The position numbers and the translations under genes are program-made. From NCBI GenBank assembly GCA_045641605.1, contig JAZUHG010000004.1:1-19833 (forward strand): a stretch of DNA of 19,833 bases, given 5' to 3'. The notes below the pieces were generated by a model. That model was not told the DNA's origin. It did no database searches and worked only from the letters and a program-made list of their open reading frames with translations. Positions within the stretch are counted from its first letter, which is position 1, and each line of letters begins with the position of its first letter. Below, piece after piece: positions 7,672 to 16,363 of the stretch. Source of the DNA: Equivita sp045641605. GTDB lineage: Bacteria; Actinomycetota; Coriobacteriia; Coriobacteriales; Eggerthellaceae.

Positions 7672-8549
7672 TGAGAAGATCTATGTTGTTCATACCAGGC
7701 GCTAATCCTAAGCAAGTTATGTTTGCTGCTACTCTTGGTGCCGATTGTGTAATTATGGACTTAGAGGATGCTGTAAGTCCAGTCGAAAAAGACTCTGCAA
7801 GAATTCTTGTTCGCAACTTGCTTGCCACACAAGATTACAGCAAGGTTGAAGTTTGCGTTCGCGTTAATTCGCTTGACTCTCCATTTTGGGCAGAGGACCT
7901 TGCGGAGATTGTTCCTAAGAAACCTGAACTTATCATGACACCAAAGATTGAGTCTGATGAGGATGTTTTAACTTACGATGCAGAAATTACCATGCTCGAG
8001 AAAAAGCATAAGATGCCAGAGGGAACTATTAAGATGGTTCCTTTAATCGAGACTGCTCGTGGTATTGAGAATTGCTACCAAGCAGCTTGCGCTTCGACTC
8101 GCGTTGTAGCTCTTGCTTTGGGTGGCGAAGATTATACTGCTAACCTTCAATGCAAGAGAACTCCAGAAGGTAACGAGATTGATTATGCTCGTAAGCGTAT
8201 TGTTAATGCTGCTCGTGCTGCAGGTGTCGAGGTTTATGACACCCCAAACACAGATGCACATAACGACGAAGCAGTTAAAGGCGATGCTGCTTATGCTAAG
8301 AGTTTAGGCTTTAGCGGAAAGCTTGCCATTACTCCAAGACATGTTGATGCTGTTAATGATGCGTTTAGTCCAAGCCAGGCAGATGTTGATCATGCTTATG
8401 CCGTAAAAGCAGCTTTGGACGAAGGCAAGAAAAAAGGCCAAGGCGTTGTTGCTCTTAACGGAAAGATGATCGATAAGCCCGTTGAGATGCGTGCTATTAG
8501 AACAATCGCCGAAGCAAAACAACTGGGTATGAAACCCAGCAAGAAATAG
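7671..8549 (+). CDS. citE: citramalate lyase beta subunit (CitE family)
   Basis: CitE cleaves the (S)-citramalyl or citryl thioester held on the acyl carrier into acetyl-carrier and pyruvate or oxaloacetate. The 292-residue TIM-barrel protein begins RRSMLFIPGANPKQV and shows CVIMDLEDAVSP near residue 30, KMVPLIETARGIENC near 122 with the metal-binding Glu, and LALGGEDYTANLQ near 148, all standard for the HpcH/HpaI-CitE family. The start overlaps the citD stop behind GGAAGGGGG. The stop is TAG. Its one Trp (PFWAEDL) uses TGG. The substrate is assigned from context: downstream genes make mesaconate, whose hydration product is citramalate. Homology alone cannot separate citrate from citramalate lyase. 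Confidence 0.93.
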   Translation: MRRSMLFIPGANPKQVMFAATLGADCVIMDLEDAVSPVEKDSARILVRNLLATQDYSKVEVCVRVNSLDSPFWAEDLAEIVPKKPELIMTPKIESDEDVLTYDAEITMLEKKHKMPEGTIKMVPLIETARGIENCYQAACASTRVVALALGGEDYTANLQCKRTPEGNEIDYARKRIVNAARAAGVEVYDTPNTDAHNDEAVKGDAAYAKSLGFSGKLAITPRHVDAVNDAFSPSQADVDHAYAVKAALDEGKKKGQGVVALNGKMIDKPVEMRAIRTIAEAKQLGMKPSKK

Positions 8550-8566
8550 TGAGATAGGTGGTATTA

Positions 8567-9991
8567 ATGGAAAACAAAATTATTAAATCAATTCCTGAGG
8601 CCATTAAAGCTACTGGTCTTAAGAGCGGAATGACAATTTCTTTTCATCACCATCTTCGCAATGGTGATTATTTGATGAACATGGTTTTGGATGAATGCGC
8701 AAAGCAAAAGATTAAGAACTTGCGTTTGTGTGCTTCGGCTGTTTTTGAATGCCATGAACCCTTAATTAAGCATATGAAAAACGGCGTTGTTACAAGGCTC
8801 GAGTGCTCTTATATGTCTAAAACAGTTGGCAAAGCCATTACTTCGGGTATCTTGAAAGAGCCTGTTGTCTTTAGAACTCATGGAAGCCGTCCAGGGGATA
8901 TCGCCAGAGGCAAAACGAAGATCGATGTTGCGTTTGTTGGCGCCCCAACTTCGGACACAATGGGTAACTGCACTGGAAAGATTGGCAAGAGCCGTTTTGG
9001 TTCTATGGGATATGCAATGGCCGATGCTGAATATGCTAAGAAAGTTGTTGTTGTAACAGACAACTTGGTTGAGTATCCACTAACTTGTCCTTCTATCACA
9101 GAAGAGAAAGTTAATTACGTAGTTCCAGTGAAAGCTATTGGTGATCCAGAGCAAATTGTTTCTGGTACAACTGCCATTACACGTGACCCTGTTCGTTTGC
9201 GTATGGCTCAAATGGCTGTTAAATGTATTGAAGCAGCCGGTCTTCTTAAAGATGGCATGAGCTTTCAAACTGGTGCTGGTGGTGCTACATTGGCTGTTTC
9301 TGTTTATCTTAAAGAGAAGATGCTCAAAGAGGGCATTGTTGGCTCCTTCATCTTAGGAGGCATTACTTCTTATTCTGTAGACCTTCAGCACGAAGGTTGC
9401 TTTAAGAGCTTAATTGATGTTCAAAGTTTTGACACTGGAACAGCTGCTGATATTTCTACAAACCCTAACCACTTAGAAGTTAGTGGCCTTCAATATGGAT
9501 CTGCTGTTGGTACTTCTTCATGCATGACAACTCTTGACACTGCAATGCTTGGAGCTACCGAAGTAGATGTTAACTTCAACGTTAACGTTCATACAGACAG
9601 CAACGGAAATATCATGGGCGGAAGTGGTGGCCATACCGACATTGCAGAACAGTGCAAGATGGCTGTTATTATTGCGCCGCTATTCAGAAATAGACTACCA
9701 ATTGTTCGCGACAGAGTTACAACTATCTCTACACAAGGTAAGTATGTTGATGTAATTATTACAGAGCGCGGCGTTGCAGTTAACGAGAATGTTAAGAAGC
9801 CGAATGCTGTAAAGGATTTGAAGAAGAAATTCATTCGCGCTGGAATTCCTGTAGTTGATATTAAAGACTTAAAGAAAATGTCCGAAGACATTTGCGGCAA
9901 GCCTAAGCCTACTCCTAAGGGCAAAAAGATTGTTGGAAACGTACTGGGCCACAGTGGCGAACACGTAGATTATATTTATCAAGTTAAGTAA
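8567..9991 (+). CDS. citF: citramalate lyase alpha subunit (CitF family, acyl-carrier transferase)
   Basis: CitF swaps the acetyl group on the carrier for citramalate or citrate, producing free acetate. The 474 residues carry family motifs: GMTISFHHHLRNGDYLMNMV near residue 22, NGVVTRLECSYMS, VVFRTHGSRPGDIARG, GSMGYAMADAEYA, SFQTGAGGATLAV and GSGGHTDIAEQCK. It lacks roughly the first 30-40 residues seen in many CitF proteins, beginning directly at IPEAIKATGLK. ATG at 8567 is chosen over an upstream GTG (8558) because AGGTGG lies at proper spacing. No ligase (CitC) or prosthetic-group genes (CitG, CitX) occur in the window. The protein has no Trp and no TGA. Confidence 0.93.
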   Translation: MENKIIKSIPEAIKATGLKSGMTISFHHHLRNGDYLMNMVLDECAKQKIKNLRLCASAVFECHEPLIKHMKNGVVTRLECSYMSKTVGKAITSGILKEPVVFRTHGSRPGDIARGKTKIDVAFVGAPTSDTMGNCTGKIGKSRFGSMGYAMADAEYAKKVVVVTDNLVEYPLTCPSITEEKVNYVVPVKAIGDPEQIVSGTTAITRDPVRLRMAQMAVKCIEAAGLLKDGMSFQTGAGGATLAVSVYLKEKMLKEGIVGSFILGGITSYSVDLQHEGCFKSLIDVQSFDTGTAADISTNPNHLEVSGLQYGSAVGTSSCMTTLDTAMLGATEVDVNFNVNVHTDSNGNIMGGSGGHTDIAEQCKMAVIIAPLFRNRLPIVRDRVTTISTQGKYVDVIITERGVAVNENVKKPNAVKDLKKKFIRAGIPVVDIKDLKKMSEDICGKPKPTPKGKKIVGNVLGHSGEHVDYIYQVK

Positions 9992-10006
9992 CATTTTTAA
10001 AATGTT
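9990..10006. repeat. AT-rich palindrome in the citF-glmS gap
   Basis: AACATTTT, one T, then AAAATGTT form a perfect palindrome that begins inside the citF stop codon. As RNA it would be a weak hairpin and may influence processing between the cit and glm halves of the operon. There is no U-tract, so it is not a standard terminator. Confidence 0.35.
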
Positions 10007-10029
10007 GGATATAGAAAAGGAGATGAGAA

Positions 10030-10434
10030 ATGAGTAAAAAAATTGTTATTGGTGTTATTGGTGCAGACGTCCATGCTGTTGGTAACAAAATTATGGACAG
10101 GGCACTAAGCGATGCTGGTTACGAAGTTATTAACTTGGGTGTAACAGTTTCGCAAGAAGAATTCATCAACGCTGCTATCGAGTCAGACGCTGATGCAATT
10201 TTGGTTTCTTCGCTTTATGGTCAAGGAGAGCTTGACTGCCGCGGTATGCGTGAAAAGTGCAAAGAGGCTGGCATTGCTGATATTCTTCTTTATGTTGGCG
10301 GTAACGTTGTTATCGGTAAGCAAAAGTTTGAAGAAGTTGAAAAGCGCTTCAAGGAAATGGGCTTCGATCGCTGCTTCCCTCCAGGAACAGATCCTGACGA
10401 AGACATCAAATGCCTAAAGGAAGATTTGAAATAA
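10030..10434 (+). CDS. glmS: glutamate mutase, cobalamin-binding sigma (S) subunit
   Basis: GlmS binds the cobalamin cofactor of glutamate mutase, which converts L-glutamate to (2S,3S)-3-methylaspartate by a radical rearrangement. The 134-residue Rossmann-like domain starts KKIVIGVIGADVHAVGNKI, containing the DxHxxG motif whose His (residue 15) replaces the lower axial ligand of cobalt. SSLYGQGE near residue 61 and YVGGNVVIGKQ near 88 are family motifs. Length matches the family (about 137). AAGGAGATG precedes the ATG by six bases. It lies upstream of glmL and glmE, the order known from clostridial mut/glm clusters. Confidence 0.97.
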   Translation: MSKKIVIGVIGADVHAVGNKIMDRALSDAGYEVINLGVTVSQEEFINAAIESDADAILVSSLYGQGELDCRGMREKCKEAGIADILLYVGGNVVIGKQKFEEVEKRFKEMGFDRCFPPGTDPDEDIKCLKEDLK

Positions 10435-10449
10435 TATAAGGAATTTGTT

Positions 10450-11940
10450 GTGAAGCCTGTTTTGTTAATAGATTTTGGAAGCACCTATACAAAGGTTACA
10501 GCCGTCGATGTTGAGGGTGAAAAACTTTTGGGTACTGGCCAATCTTGAACAACAATTGAGACAGATATTAACGAAGGTCTCGAAAAAGCTGTTGCTAGTA
10601 TGGAGAAAGTTACTGGCAAACTTGATTTTGTTGAGCGCTATGCTTGCTCTTCGGCAGCTGGAGGCTTAAAGATTGTATCTGTTGGGCTTGTCCCTGAGCT
10701 TACTGCCGAAGCTGCAAAGATGGCATCTTTGGGCGCTGGAGGAAAGGTCTTGGGCTCTTTTGCCTTCGAATTAACAGATTCAGATGCTGCACAAATTGCT
10801 GAACTCAAACCAGAAATTATTTTGCTTGTAGGCGGGACAGATGGTGGTAACACCGAATGTATCCTTCACAACGCAAAGGTTATTTCTGAGATTGAAGGAG
10901 AGTTTGCAGTTATTGTTGCCGGAAACAGGAACACAACAGATGAATGCGTAGAGATTATCTCTAAAAATCACAAGACTTATGTTTGCGAAAACGTAATGCC
11001 TAAGTTTAACCAGTTAAATATTCTTCCAACTCAAAAACAGATTCGCGATATTTTCTTAGAGCGAATAATCACGGCGAAGGGCCTAACAAAAGCTTCCAGT
11101 TTGGTTAGCGGAATTGTTAACCCAACGCCCGCAGCTGTTATGAGAGGCATTCAGCTTCTGGCTGAAGGAACAAAGGACGAAGACGGAATTGGTGAATTAA
11201 TCGCTGTTGACGTTGGGGGAGCCACAACAGATGTTTATACCATTTGTCATGGTACTCCTACAAAAGGAAACACTGTATTTAAAGGGCTTCCTGAGCCTTA
11301 TGCAAAGCGTACAGTTGAAGGTGACATAGGCATGCGATACAGCATTCATGGTATTGTCGAGGCTGCCGGAATTGACAGAGTTGCGAATCTATCTGGACTT
11401 TCTGGTGAGGAAGTTCGTGAGATGGTTGACCACTTAAGCAAGCATACTGACGAAGTTCCAAGCGACGAAAAATGAGAAGCTTTGGATTTTGCCTTGGCTT
11501 CGATGGCGATAGACACTGCAGTTGATAGACATTCTGGAAAGGTCGAAGAAGTCTTTACGGTTATGGGCTCTACCTATATGCAAACAGGCAAGGATTTGTC
11601 TAATGTTAAAAAGATTGTTGTAACTGGTGGAAGCCTGATTCACACAAAGCGCACCGATGAAATTGCTGCAAATGCGCTATTTACTTTAAATTCGCCTCAA
11701 TCACTTAGGCCAATTAAGGCTAATGTTTTGGTTGATCGTGAATACATTATTGCATCTATGGGGCTTTTGTCTGAGCATTATCCTGAGGTTGCTCTTCACA
11801 TTATGAAGGACAAGCTTGAGGATATGGGCGAGGTAGAAAGTGCCGATGCGAAGGCTATGAGCGGTGGCGGCATAGCTGCTAACGAAGGGCCTGCCGATGG
11901 TTTTAAACCCATGACAGACTCTGCATGCCACGGATTTTAA
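10450..11940 (+). CDS. glmL: GlmL/MutL, ASKHA ATPase linked to glutamate mutase, two UGA (Trp) codons
   Basis: GlmL is an actin/Hsp70-fold protein thought to reactivate the B12 enzyme or aid its assembly. It is 496 residues when TGA at 10546 (codon 33) and 11473 (codon 342) are translated. The N-terminal phosphate loop LLIDFGSTYTKVTAVD lies before the first TGA, in LLGTGQS-W-TTIETDIN, where relatives have an aromatic residue. AVDVGGATTDVYTI near residue 255 is the second ATPase motif. The second TGA falls in SDEK-W-EALDFALASMAID. The likely start is GTG at 10450 behind AAGGA, because the next in-frame ATG (10600) would cut off the phosphate loop. It lies between glmS and glmE in the same operon. 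Confidence 0.94.
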
Positions 11941-11990
11941 TTAGGTAAAAATAATTTTACGAAATTATTGTTATTATGAAAGGAGAGAAA

Positions 11991-13490
11991 ATGGAAGTAA
12001 AGAACAAGAGAATTTCTGATGCAGCTTTCGAAAAAGAACGCGAGGAGGTCCTAAAAACTTGGCCTACTGGTGCTGAAGTCGACTTCGATGAAGCCGTTAA
12101 GTATCAGAGCAAGTTAAAGGGAGACCTTCGCTTCGCCGACAAACTTCGTGAAGCTCAGAAAGTCAAGAAAACCCTTGTCCAGCCACGTGCTGGTGTTCCT
12201 GTCCTTGAAGAGCATGTTAAGTTGATGCGCTTCTTGGAAAAATTCGGTAATGTAGATTTGCTACCTTCTACTATCGACTCTTATACACGTCTTAACAGGT
12301 ATAAGGAGGCTGAAGAAGGCTTGCGCCAGTCTATTATCGAAGGAAGGGCACTAATGAATGGTGTGCCTATTGTTAACCATGGTGTAAACCAAAGTCGAAT
12401 TATTGTTGAGGCAGTGCATACTCCTTTACAAATTCGTCATGGGACGCCAGATGCTAGGTTGCTTTGTGAGATTTCTTATGCAGCTGGTTTTACTAGTTTT
12501 GAGGGTGGTGGAGTTTCTTACAACCTTCCTTATTGTAAGAAGATCCCTATGGAAGACACCATCAAAACATGGCAATATGTTGATCGTCTAACTGGTGCTT
12601 ATGCTGAAAAAGGAATCATTATTAACCGTGAGCCTTATGGACCATTAACTGGTACTTTGGTTCCACCTTGTATTTCACATGCGGTTGCTGTTATCGAGGC
12701 AATTTTGGCTGCAGAACAAGGCGTTAAAAACATTACTGTTGGCTATGGCCAATGCGGAAACATTACTCAGGATGTTGCTGCTATTCATACTCTTGAGACA
12801 CTTACAAATGAGTATCTTGAGAAATATGGATACAAAGATGTTGAGGTTACAACTGTTCTTCACGAATGGATGGGTGGATTCCCAGCCGATGAGAGCCAGG
12901 CCTTCGGCGTTATTGCCTTGGGTGCTACTTGCGCTGCTTTATCTAAGGCAACAAAAGTTATCGTTAAAAGCCCTCATGAAGCTGTTGGTATTCCTACTAT
13001 GTATGCTAACTCTCAAGGTTGTCGTTGTACAAAGCAGGTTATTAACATGCTTTACGAACAATCTTATAGTGCACACAACTTGGAAGAGGAAAAAGAGATG
13101 ATTCTAAAAGAGACCCGTGCTATTCTAGACAAGACTTATGAGCTTGGTGATGGTGACTGGGCTGTTGGCTGCTGTCGTGCAGTTGAGGCTGGTGTCATTG
13201 ACGTTCCATTTGCTCCTTGTGCTGCAAATGCTGGCTTGATGCTTCCTGCTCGCGATAACGATGGTGCTGTTAGAATCATGGATATGGGTAACCTTCCATT
13301 CGACAAGGAAATCAAAGATTGGCATGCTGCTAAGTTTGAAAAACGTGCTAAGTTTGAGAAACGTGACGTACACTTTAATATGGTTGTCGATGACATTTAT
13401 GCTATCGAGCGTGGCCATGTTGTTGGTCGTCCAGAATATAAAAACGAAGCTCAAGGAGTAACAACCTTGACAGAAGATTCAACACTTTAA
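11991..13490 (+). CDS. glmE: glutamate mutase epsilon (E) subunit
   Basis: GlmE is the TIM-barrel catalytic subunit that with GlmS and adenosylcobalamin forms 3-methylaspartate. With ATG at 11991 (behind AAAGGAGAG) the numbering matches the clostridial enzyme: Arg66 (LVQPR), Arg100, Arg149 (PLQIRHG), Glu171, Tyr177 and Tyr181 (EGGGVSYNLPY) all fall at the known substrate-binding positions. An ATG five codons upstream (11976) is less likely because it precedes the ribosome site. The product is 499 residues against about 485 in relatives. All five Trp codons are TGG and none TGA, unlike the flanking genes. A short hairpin, GTAAAA/TTTTAC, sits at 11945-11960 between glmL and glmE. Confidence 0.97.
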   Translation: MEVKNKRISDAAFEKEREEVLKTWPTGAEVDFDEAVKYQSKLKGDLRFADKLREAQKVKKTLVQPRAGVPVLEEHVKLMRFLEKFGNVDLLPSTIDSYTRLNRYKEAEEGLRQSIIEGRALMNGVPIVNHGVNQSRIIVEAVHTPLQIRHGTPDARLLCEISYAAGFTSFEGGGVSYNLPYCKKIPMEDTIKTWQYVDRLTGAYAEKGIIINREPYGPLTGTLVPPCISHAVAVIEAILAAEQGVKNITVGYGQCGNITQDVAAIHTLETLTNEYLEKYGYKDVEVTTVLHEWMGGFPADESQAFGVIALGATCAALSKATKVIVKSPHEAVGIPTMYANSQGCRCTKQVINMLYEQSYSAHNLEEEKEMILKETRAILDKTYELGDGDWAVGCCRAVEAGVIDVPFAPCAANAGLMLPARDNDGAVRIMDMGNLPFDKEIKDWHAAKFEKRAKFEKRDVHFNMVVDDIYAIERGHVVGRPEYKNEAQGVTTLTEDSTL

Positions 13491-13506
13491 TAAAGGAGGA
13501 GAAAAA

Positions 13507-14757
13507 ATGAAAATTGTTGATGTAGTTTGTTCGCCAGGACGTACTGGTTTTTACTTCGATGATCAGCGCGCTATTAAGCAAGGCGCTGGCCATGACGGTA
13601 TTTTCTACACTGGCAACCCAGTTACAGAGGGCTTTACTTCTGTACGTATGGCAGGTGAGTCTATCTCTGTTCAGATCATCTTAGAAGATGGTCAGGTAGC
13701 ATATGGAGATTGCGCTGCTGTTCAGTACTCTGGTGCTGGTGGACGCGATCCGCTATTTTTGGCTAAGGATTTTATCCCAATTATCGAAAAACATATTAAG
13801 CCTACTTTAGTTGGTAAAGAAGCTGATAACTTCCGTCAACTCGCCGAAGACATGGAAAAAATCCAGGTTGATGGCAAACGTCTTCACACAGCTATTCGAT
13901 ATGGTGTAAGCCAGGCTTTAATTGATGCTGTTGCTCGTGCTAACCACAAGCAAATTTGTGAAGTTGTAGCTGACGAATATGAAGGCTGCGACCTTAAACC
14001 TGAGCTTGTTGATATCTTTACACAATCTGGTGATGACCGCTATGATGGTTCTGATAAGATGATTATCAAGGGAGCTCAAGTTCTTCCTCATGCTTTGATT
14101 AACAATGTAGAGGACAAGCTTGGTACAAAAGGCGAGAAGTTGTTAGAGTACGTTGGATGACTTCGAGACAGAATTCTAAACAATCGTACAGATGACAGCT
14201 ATAACCCAATCTTCCACATTGATTGCTATGGAACAATTGGTGCTGTTTTCGGAAACAACAACTATAAAGAAATGGCCGATTACATTGAGAAACTCGGCGA
14301 AGAGGCTAAACCTTTCCATCTTCGCATTGAGGGTCCAATGGATTGTGATACCGATCGCGAGACTCAGATCGAAGCTTTGGCCGGTCTTACAAAAGAGATC
14401 GACGACCGCGGCATTGATGTAGAGCTTGTTGCTGATGAATGGTGCAACACTCTTGATGATGTTAAGGCATTTACTGATGCTCACGCTGGTCATATGGCTC
14501 AAATCAAGACTCCTGATCTTGGTGGTATCAACAATACTATTGAAGCTGTTCTTTATTGCAAGGCAAATGGAATGGGTGCTTATCAAGGTGGTACATGTAA
14601 TGAAACTGATCGTTCTGCTCAGATTCTTACACAGTGTGCTATGGCTACTCGTCCAAAGCAAATTCTTGCAAAACCAGGTATGGGTGTTGACGAAGGTTAC
14701 ATGCTTGTATTTAACGAAATGCAACGTGCTGTAGCTCTTCTAAACGCTAAGAAATAA
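13507..14757 (+). CDS. mal: methylaspartate ammonia-lyase, one UGA (Trp) codon
   Basis: This enolase-superfamily enzyme removes ammonia from 3-methylaspartate to give mesaconate. It is 416 residues (413 in Clostridium tetanomorphum) when TGA at 14158 (codon 218) is translated in EYVG-W-LRDRILNNR. Catalytic parts lie on both sides of it: His195 (VLPHALINN, the known His194), and after the TGA Asp239 (FHIDCYG), Glu275 (RIEGPMD), Asp310 (VADEW) and the general-base Lys334 (QIKTPDLGG, known Lys331). A TGA stop would therefore remove most of the active site. A strong ribosome site, AAAGGAGGAG, precedes the ATG 16 bases after glmE. Another Trp (DEWCNT) uses TGG. It is the last gene of the operon before a strong hairpin. 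Confidence 0.96.
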
Positions 14758-14765
14758 TTTTGTGA

Positions 14766-14797
14766 TTCGCCCCGGGGCCTTGAGCCCTGGGGACGAA
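14766..14797. terminator. strong GC-rich hairpin after mal, terminator-like without U-tract
   Basis: TTCGCCCCGGGGC (14766-14778) pairs with the segment from 14784 to 14797 over 13 bp with one G-U pair and one bulged A, closing a 5-base loop. It lies 8 bases after the mal stop and 12 before the next ATG. No T-run follows on either strand. It may be an RNA-stability or attenuation element at the operon end, or a factor-dependent terminator. Confidence 0.5.
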
Positions 14798-14809
14798 CAA
14801 AAGTTGATC

Positions 14810-15082
14810 ATGCAAAACTCAGAGAAATTTTTTCAAAATAAAGACTGTAAATTTTTCCCGTGTCACAAGACCGATGACCCGGAGAACTTTAATTGCTTGT
14901 TTTGCTATTGTCCGCTTTATGCCTTAGGTGATAAGTGCGGTGGTAACTTCAAATATATTGGTGGCGTTTGCAAAGATTGCAGCGATTGCCTTCGCCCTCA
15001 TGATCCAGCAAATTACGACTATATTTGTTCCAGGTATGATGAAATTATGGATCTAGCTGCTAAAAACCACGAAGAAAAGTAG
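14810..15082 (+). CDS. small Cys-rich, probably metal-binding protein (cysteine-rich small domain)
   Basis: This 90-residue protein has clustered Cys and His residues: DCKFFPCHK near 14, NCLFCYCPLY near 34, KCGGNFKYIGGVCKDCSDC near 47, and a final ICSRYDE. It resembles the cysteine-rich small domain family (COG2158/PF04071 type, from memory), a putative zinc-binding domain of unknown function that in some anaerobes is fused to or placed near cobalamin-synthesis genes. Its place after a B12-dependent mutase operon fits such a link (inference). ATG at 14810 is preferred to GTG at 14762 because the family starts at NSEKFF and the GTG reading would translate the hairpin; a clear ribosome site is missing. 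The stop is TAG, and its 3' end overlaps the converging adenosine deaminase gene by 23 bases. Confidence 0.8.
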   Translation: MQNSEKFFQNKDCKFFPCHKTDDPENFNCLFCYCPLYALGDKCGGNFKYIGGVCKDCSDCLRPHDPANYDYICSRYDEIMDLAAKNHEEK

Positions 15083-16334
15083 TTCAAGAATCTTTTCAAT
15101 CTCTTAATAATTTATCTTTTTCATCGATATAAGAATACTTAATTGAGTTTTCTATTAGTTTTACAACATCATTTAGCTTTAAGTCTCAAGCAAGAATCGA
15201 ATAAAAATAGTCATCGCTTAAAGTTGAATGCTCTTGGTAGGTTGCGTCGTCAGAGCATAAAGCCATAGGGATGCCTTCTTCGTAGTATTGCTTTGCGGGA
15301 TGTTCACGAAGGTCATCACAAAAACCAAGGCTTTGGTTACTAACAGGGCAGACCTCCAAGCAAATGTTGTTATCCTTAATAGTTTGTTTAAGCTCAGGGT
15401 GGGCTCATAGGTTAAGACCGTGACCAATTCTTTTGCTTCCTAAATCGAGCGCAATTTTAATTTCATTATTATCTACTGAACATGTTTCGCCTGCATGTAA
15501 GTTTAGATTTAGCCCAGGTGCAGCTTTTAAAGTTTGTTTAATTACGTTTTCGAAGTCCTTAATGCTGCGACTTGAGTCTTCTTCGTTAACAAGATCTAAG
15601 CCCACAACAAAGGGTTCGTCTCCATCTTTAATTTTCTTATGCATCAAAGCCGTGTTTTCGAAAATATTCTTCGTGACTTCCATGCCAAAAATTGGATGCT
15701 TCAATCCAACAGGAATTACCTTAACGCTAAGCTGCGGAAATTTCTTTTTTGCATCAATATAGGCATCGAAAGCGCAGTGTGCCTTGTTGAAAGCATCTTC
15801 CTCGCTGCCCTTTAAGAACAATCGCATCTCTATATGATTGATATTCATATTGGCATAATACTCAAAAGCAAATTGAAAATAGTCCTTGCACGTTGGTCCA
15901 ATTTCGTTTAGATCATTATGCTTTTCAAAAAGTTCTTGGAACCAATCTCAGATATCCATATTATTTGGACACCCAATAAGAGTTCAACTTTGAATAAGCT
16001 CTTCTTCTGTAAGCAAACCTTCGTCTAGTGCTTTTTTTAGTGGCATATACGACGAAGGATTGTCTTTACTTGACAACGAGACATAAGCCTTGTGATCTTT
16101 ATTTGTATCAACAACAAGGTTGTCGTTGTCGGATACAAATTTTATTAATTCTTGAACAGGGATTAAGGCGCCTCCATGGGCGTGTAAGTCTGCACCTTTT
16201 GGCATCGCCTCGCAAAACTTATACAGCTTCGTTTCCCAAAGTTTAGGTGATTTTAGTACCGAAGTTTTAAATAAATCTTCGGCGTTAAAGTTTTCAAGCA
16301 CCTCATGTTTTAATTGTTCAAACTTTTCGTTCAT
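15060..16334 (-). CDS. add: adenosine deaminase of the ADA2/ADGF-like group, six UGA (Trp) codons
   Basis: The protein is a zinc amidohydrolase converting adenosine to inosine. Translating TGA at 15984, 15948, 15405, 15186, 15096 and 15084 (codons 117, 129, 310, 383, 413, 417) yields 424 residues. Motifs: MPKGADLHAHGGALIP near 45 (zinc HxH), NLNLHAGET, RIGHGLNL-W-AHPEL, EVCPVSNQSLGF and LCSDDATY with the catalytic Asp. EVCPVSNQ, DDLREHP, YSILA-W-DLKL and the tail LLRD-W-KDS-W-TTFL resemble the ADGF/ADA2 branch, with Trp at the UGA positions. Two further Trp (KLWETK, DWFQ) use TGG. There is no signal peptide, so it is probably cytoplasmic. Adenine versus adenosine specificity cannot be settled by eye. 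The gene is divergent from dus and its promoter gives almost no leader. Confidence 0.9.
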
Positions 16335-16341
16335 GTTTCGT

Positions 16342-16349
16342 ATTATAAT
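16342..16349. promoter_or_regulatory. shared divergent -10 palindrome for add and dus
   Basis: ATTATAAT contains TATAAT on both strands (16344-16349 plus, 16342-16347 minus). The add ATG begins 8 bases beyond the minus hexamer and the dus ATG 15 beyond the plus one. The add message would be leaderless and dus would have a leader of at most about 8 bases. No Shine-Dalgarno site is visible for either. The 29 bases between the two start codons hold both promoters. Confidence 0.55.
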
Positions 16350-16363
16350 AAAACGCCAATATT

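Noticed and set aside
7399..9991. citDEF as a citrate lyase for citrate fermentation
   Set aside because: Homology allows it, but the operon continues into glutamate mutase and methylaspartate ammonia-lyase, and no citrate carrier, citC, citX, citG or oxaloacetate decarboxylase is present.
10546..14160. UGA as selenocysteine in the fermentation genes
   Set aside because: No SECIS-like hairpin follows the codons, relatives have aromatic residues there, not Cys, and unrelated housekeeping genes share the pattern.
14176..14724. 182-codon open frame on the minus strand inside mal
   Set aside because: It is a shadow of the mal coding sequence, with low-complexity composition and no recognisable motif. 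The plus-strand enzyme is complete.
14762..14809. GTG upstream start for the Cys-rich protein
   Set aside because: It would translate the GC-rich hairpin and add residues not expected in the family. The ATG at 14810 gives the normal N-terminus.
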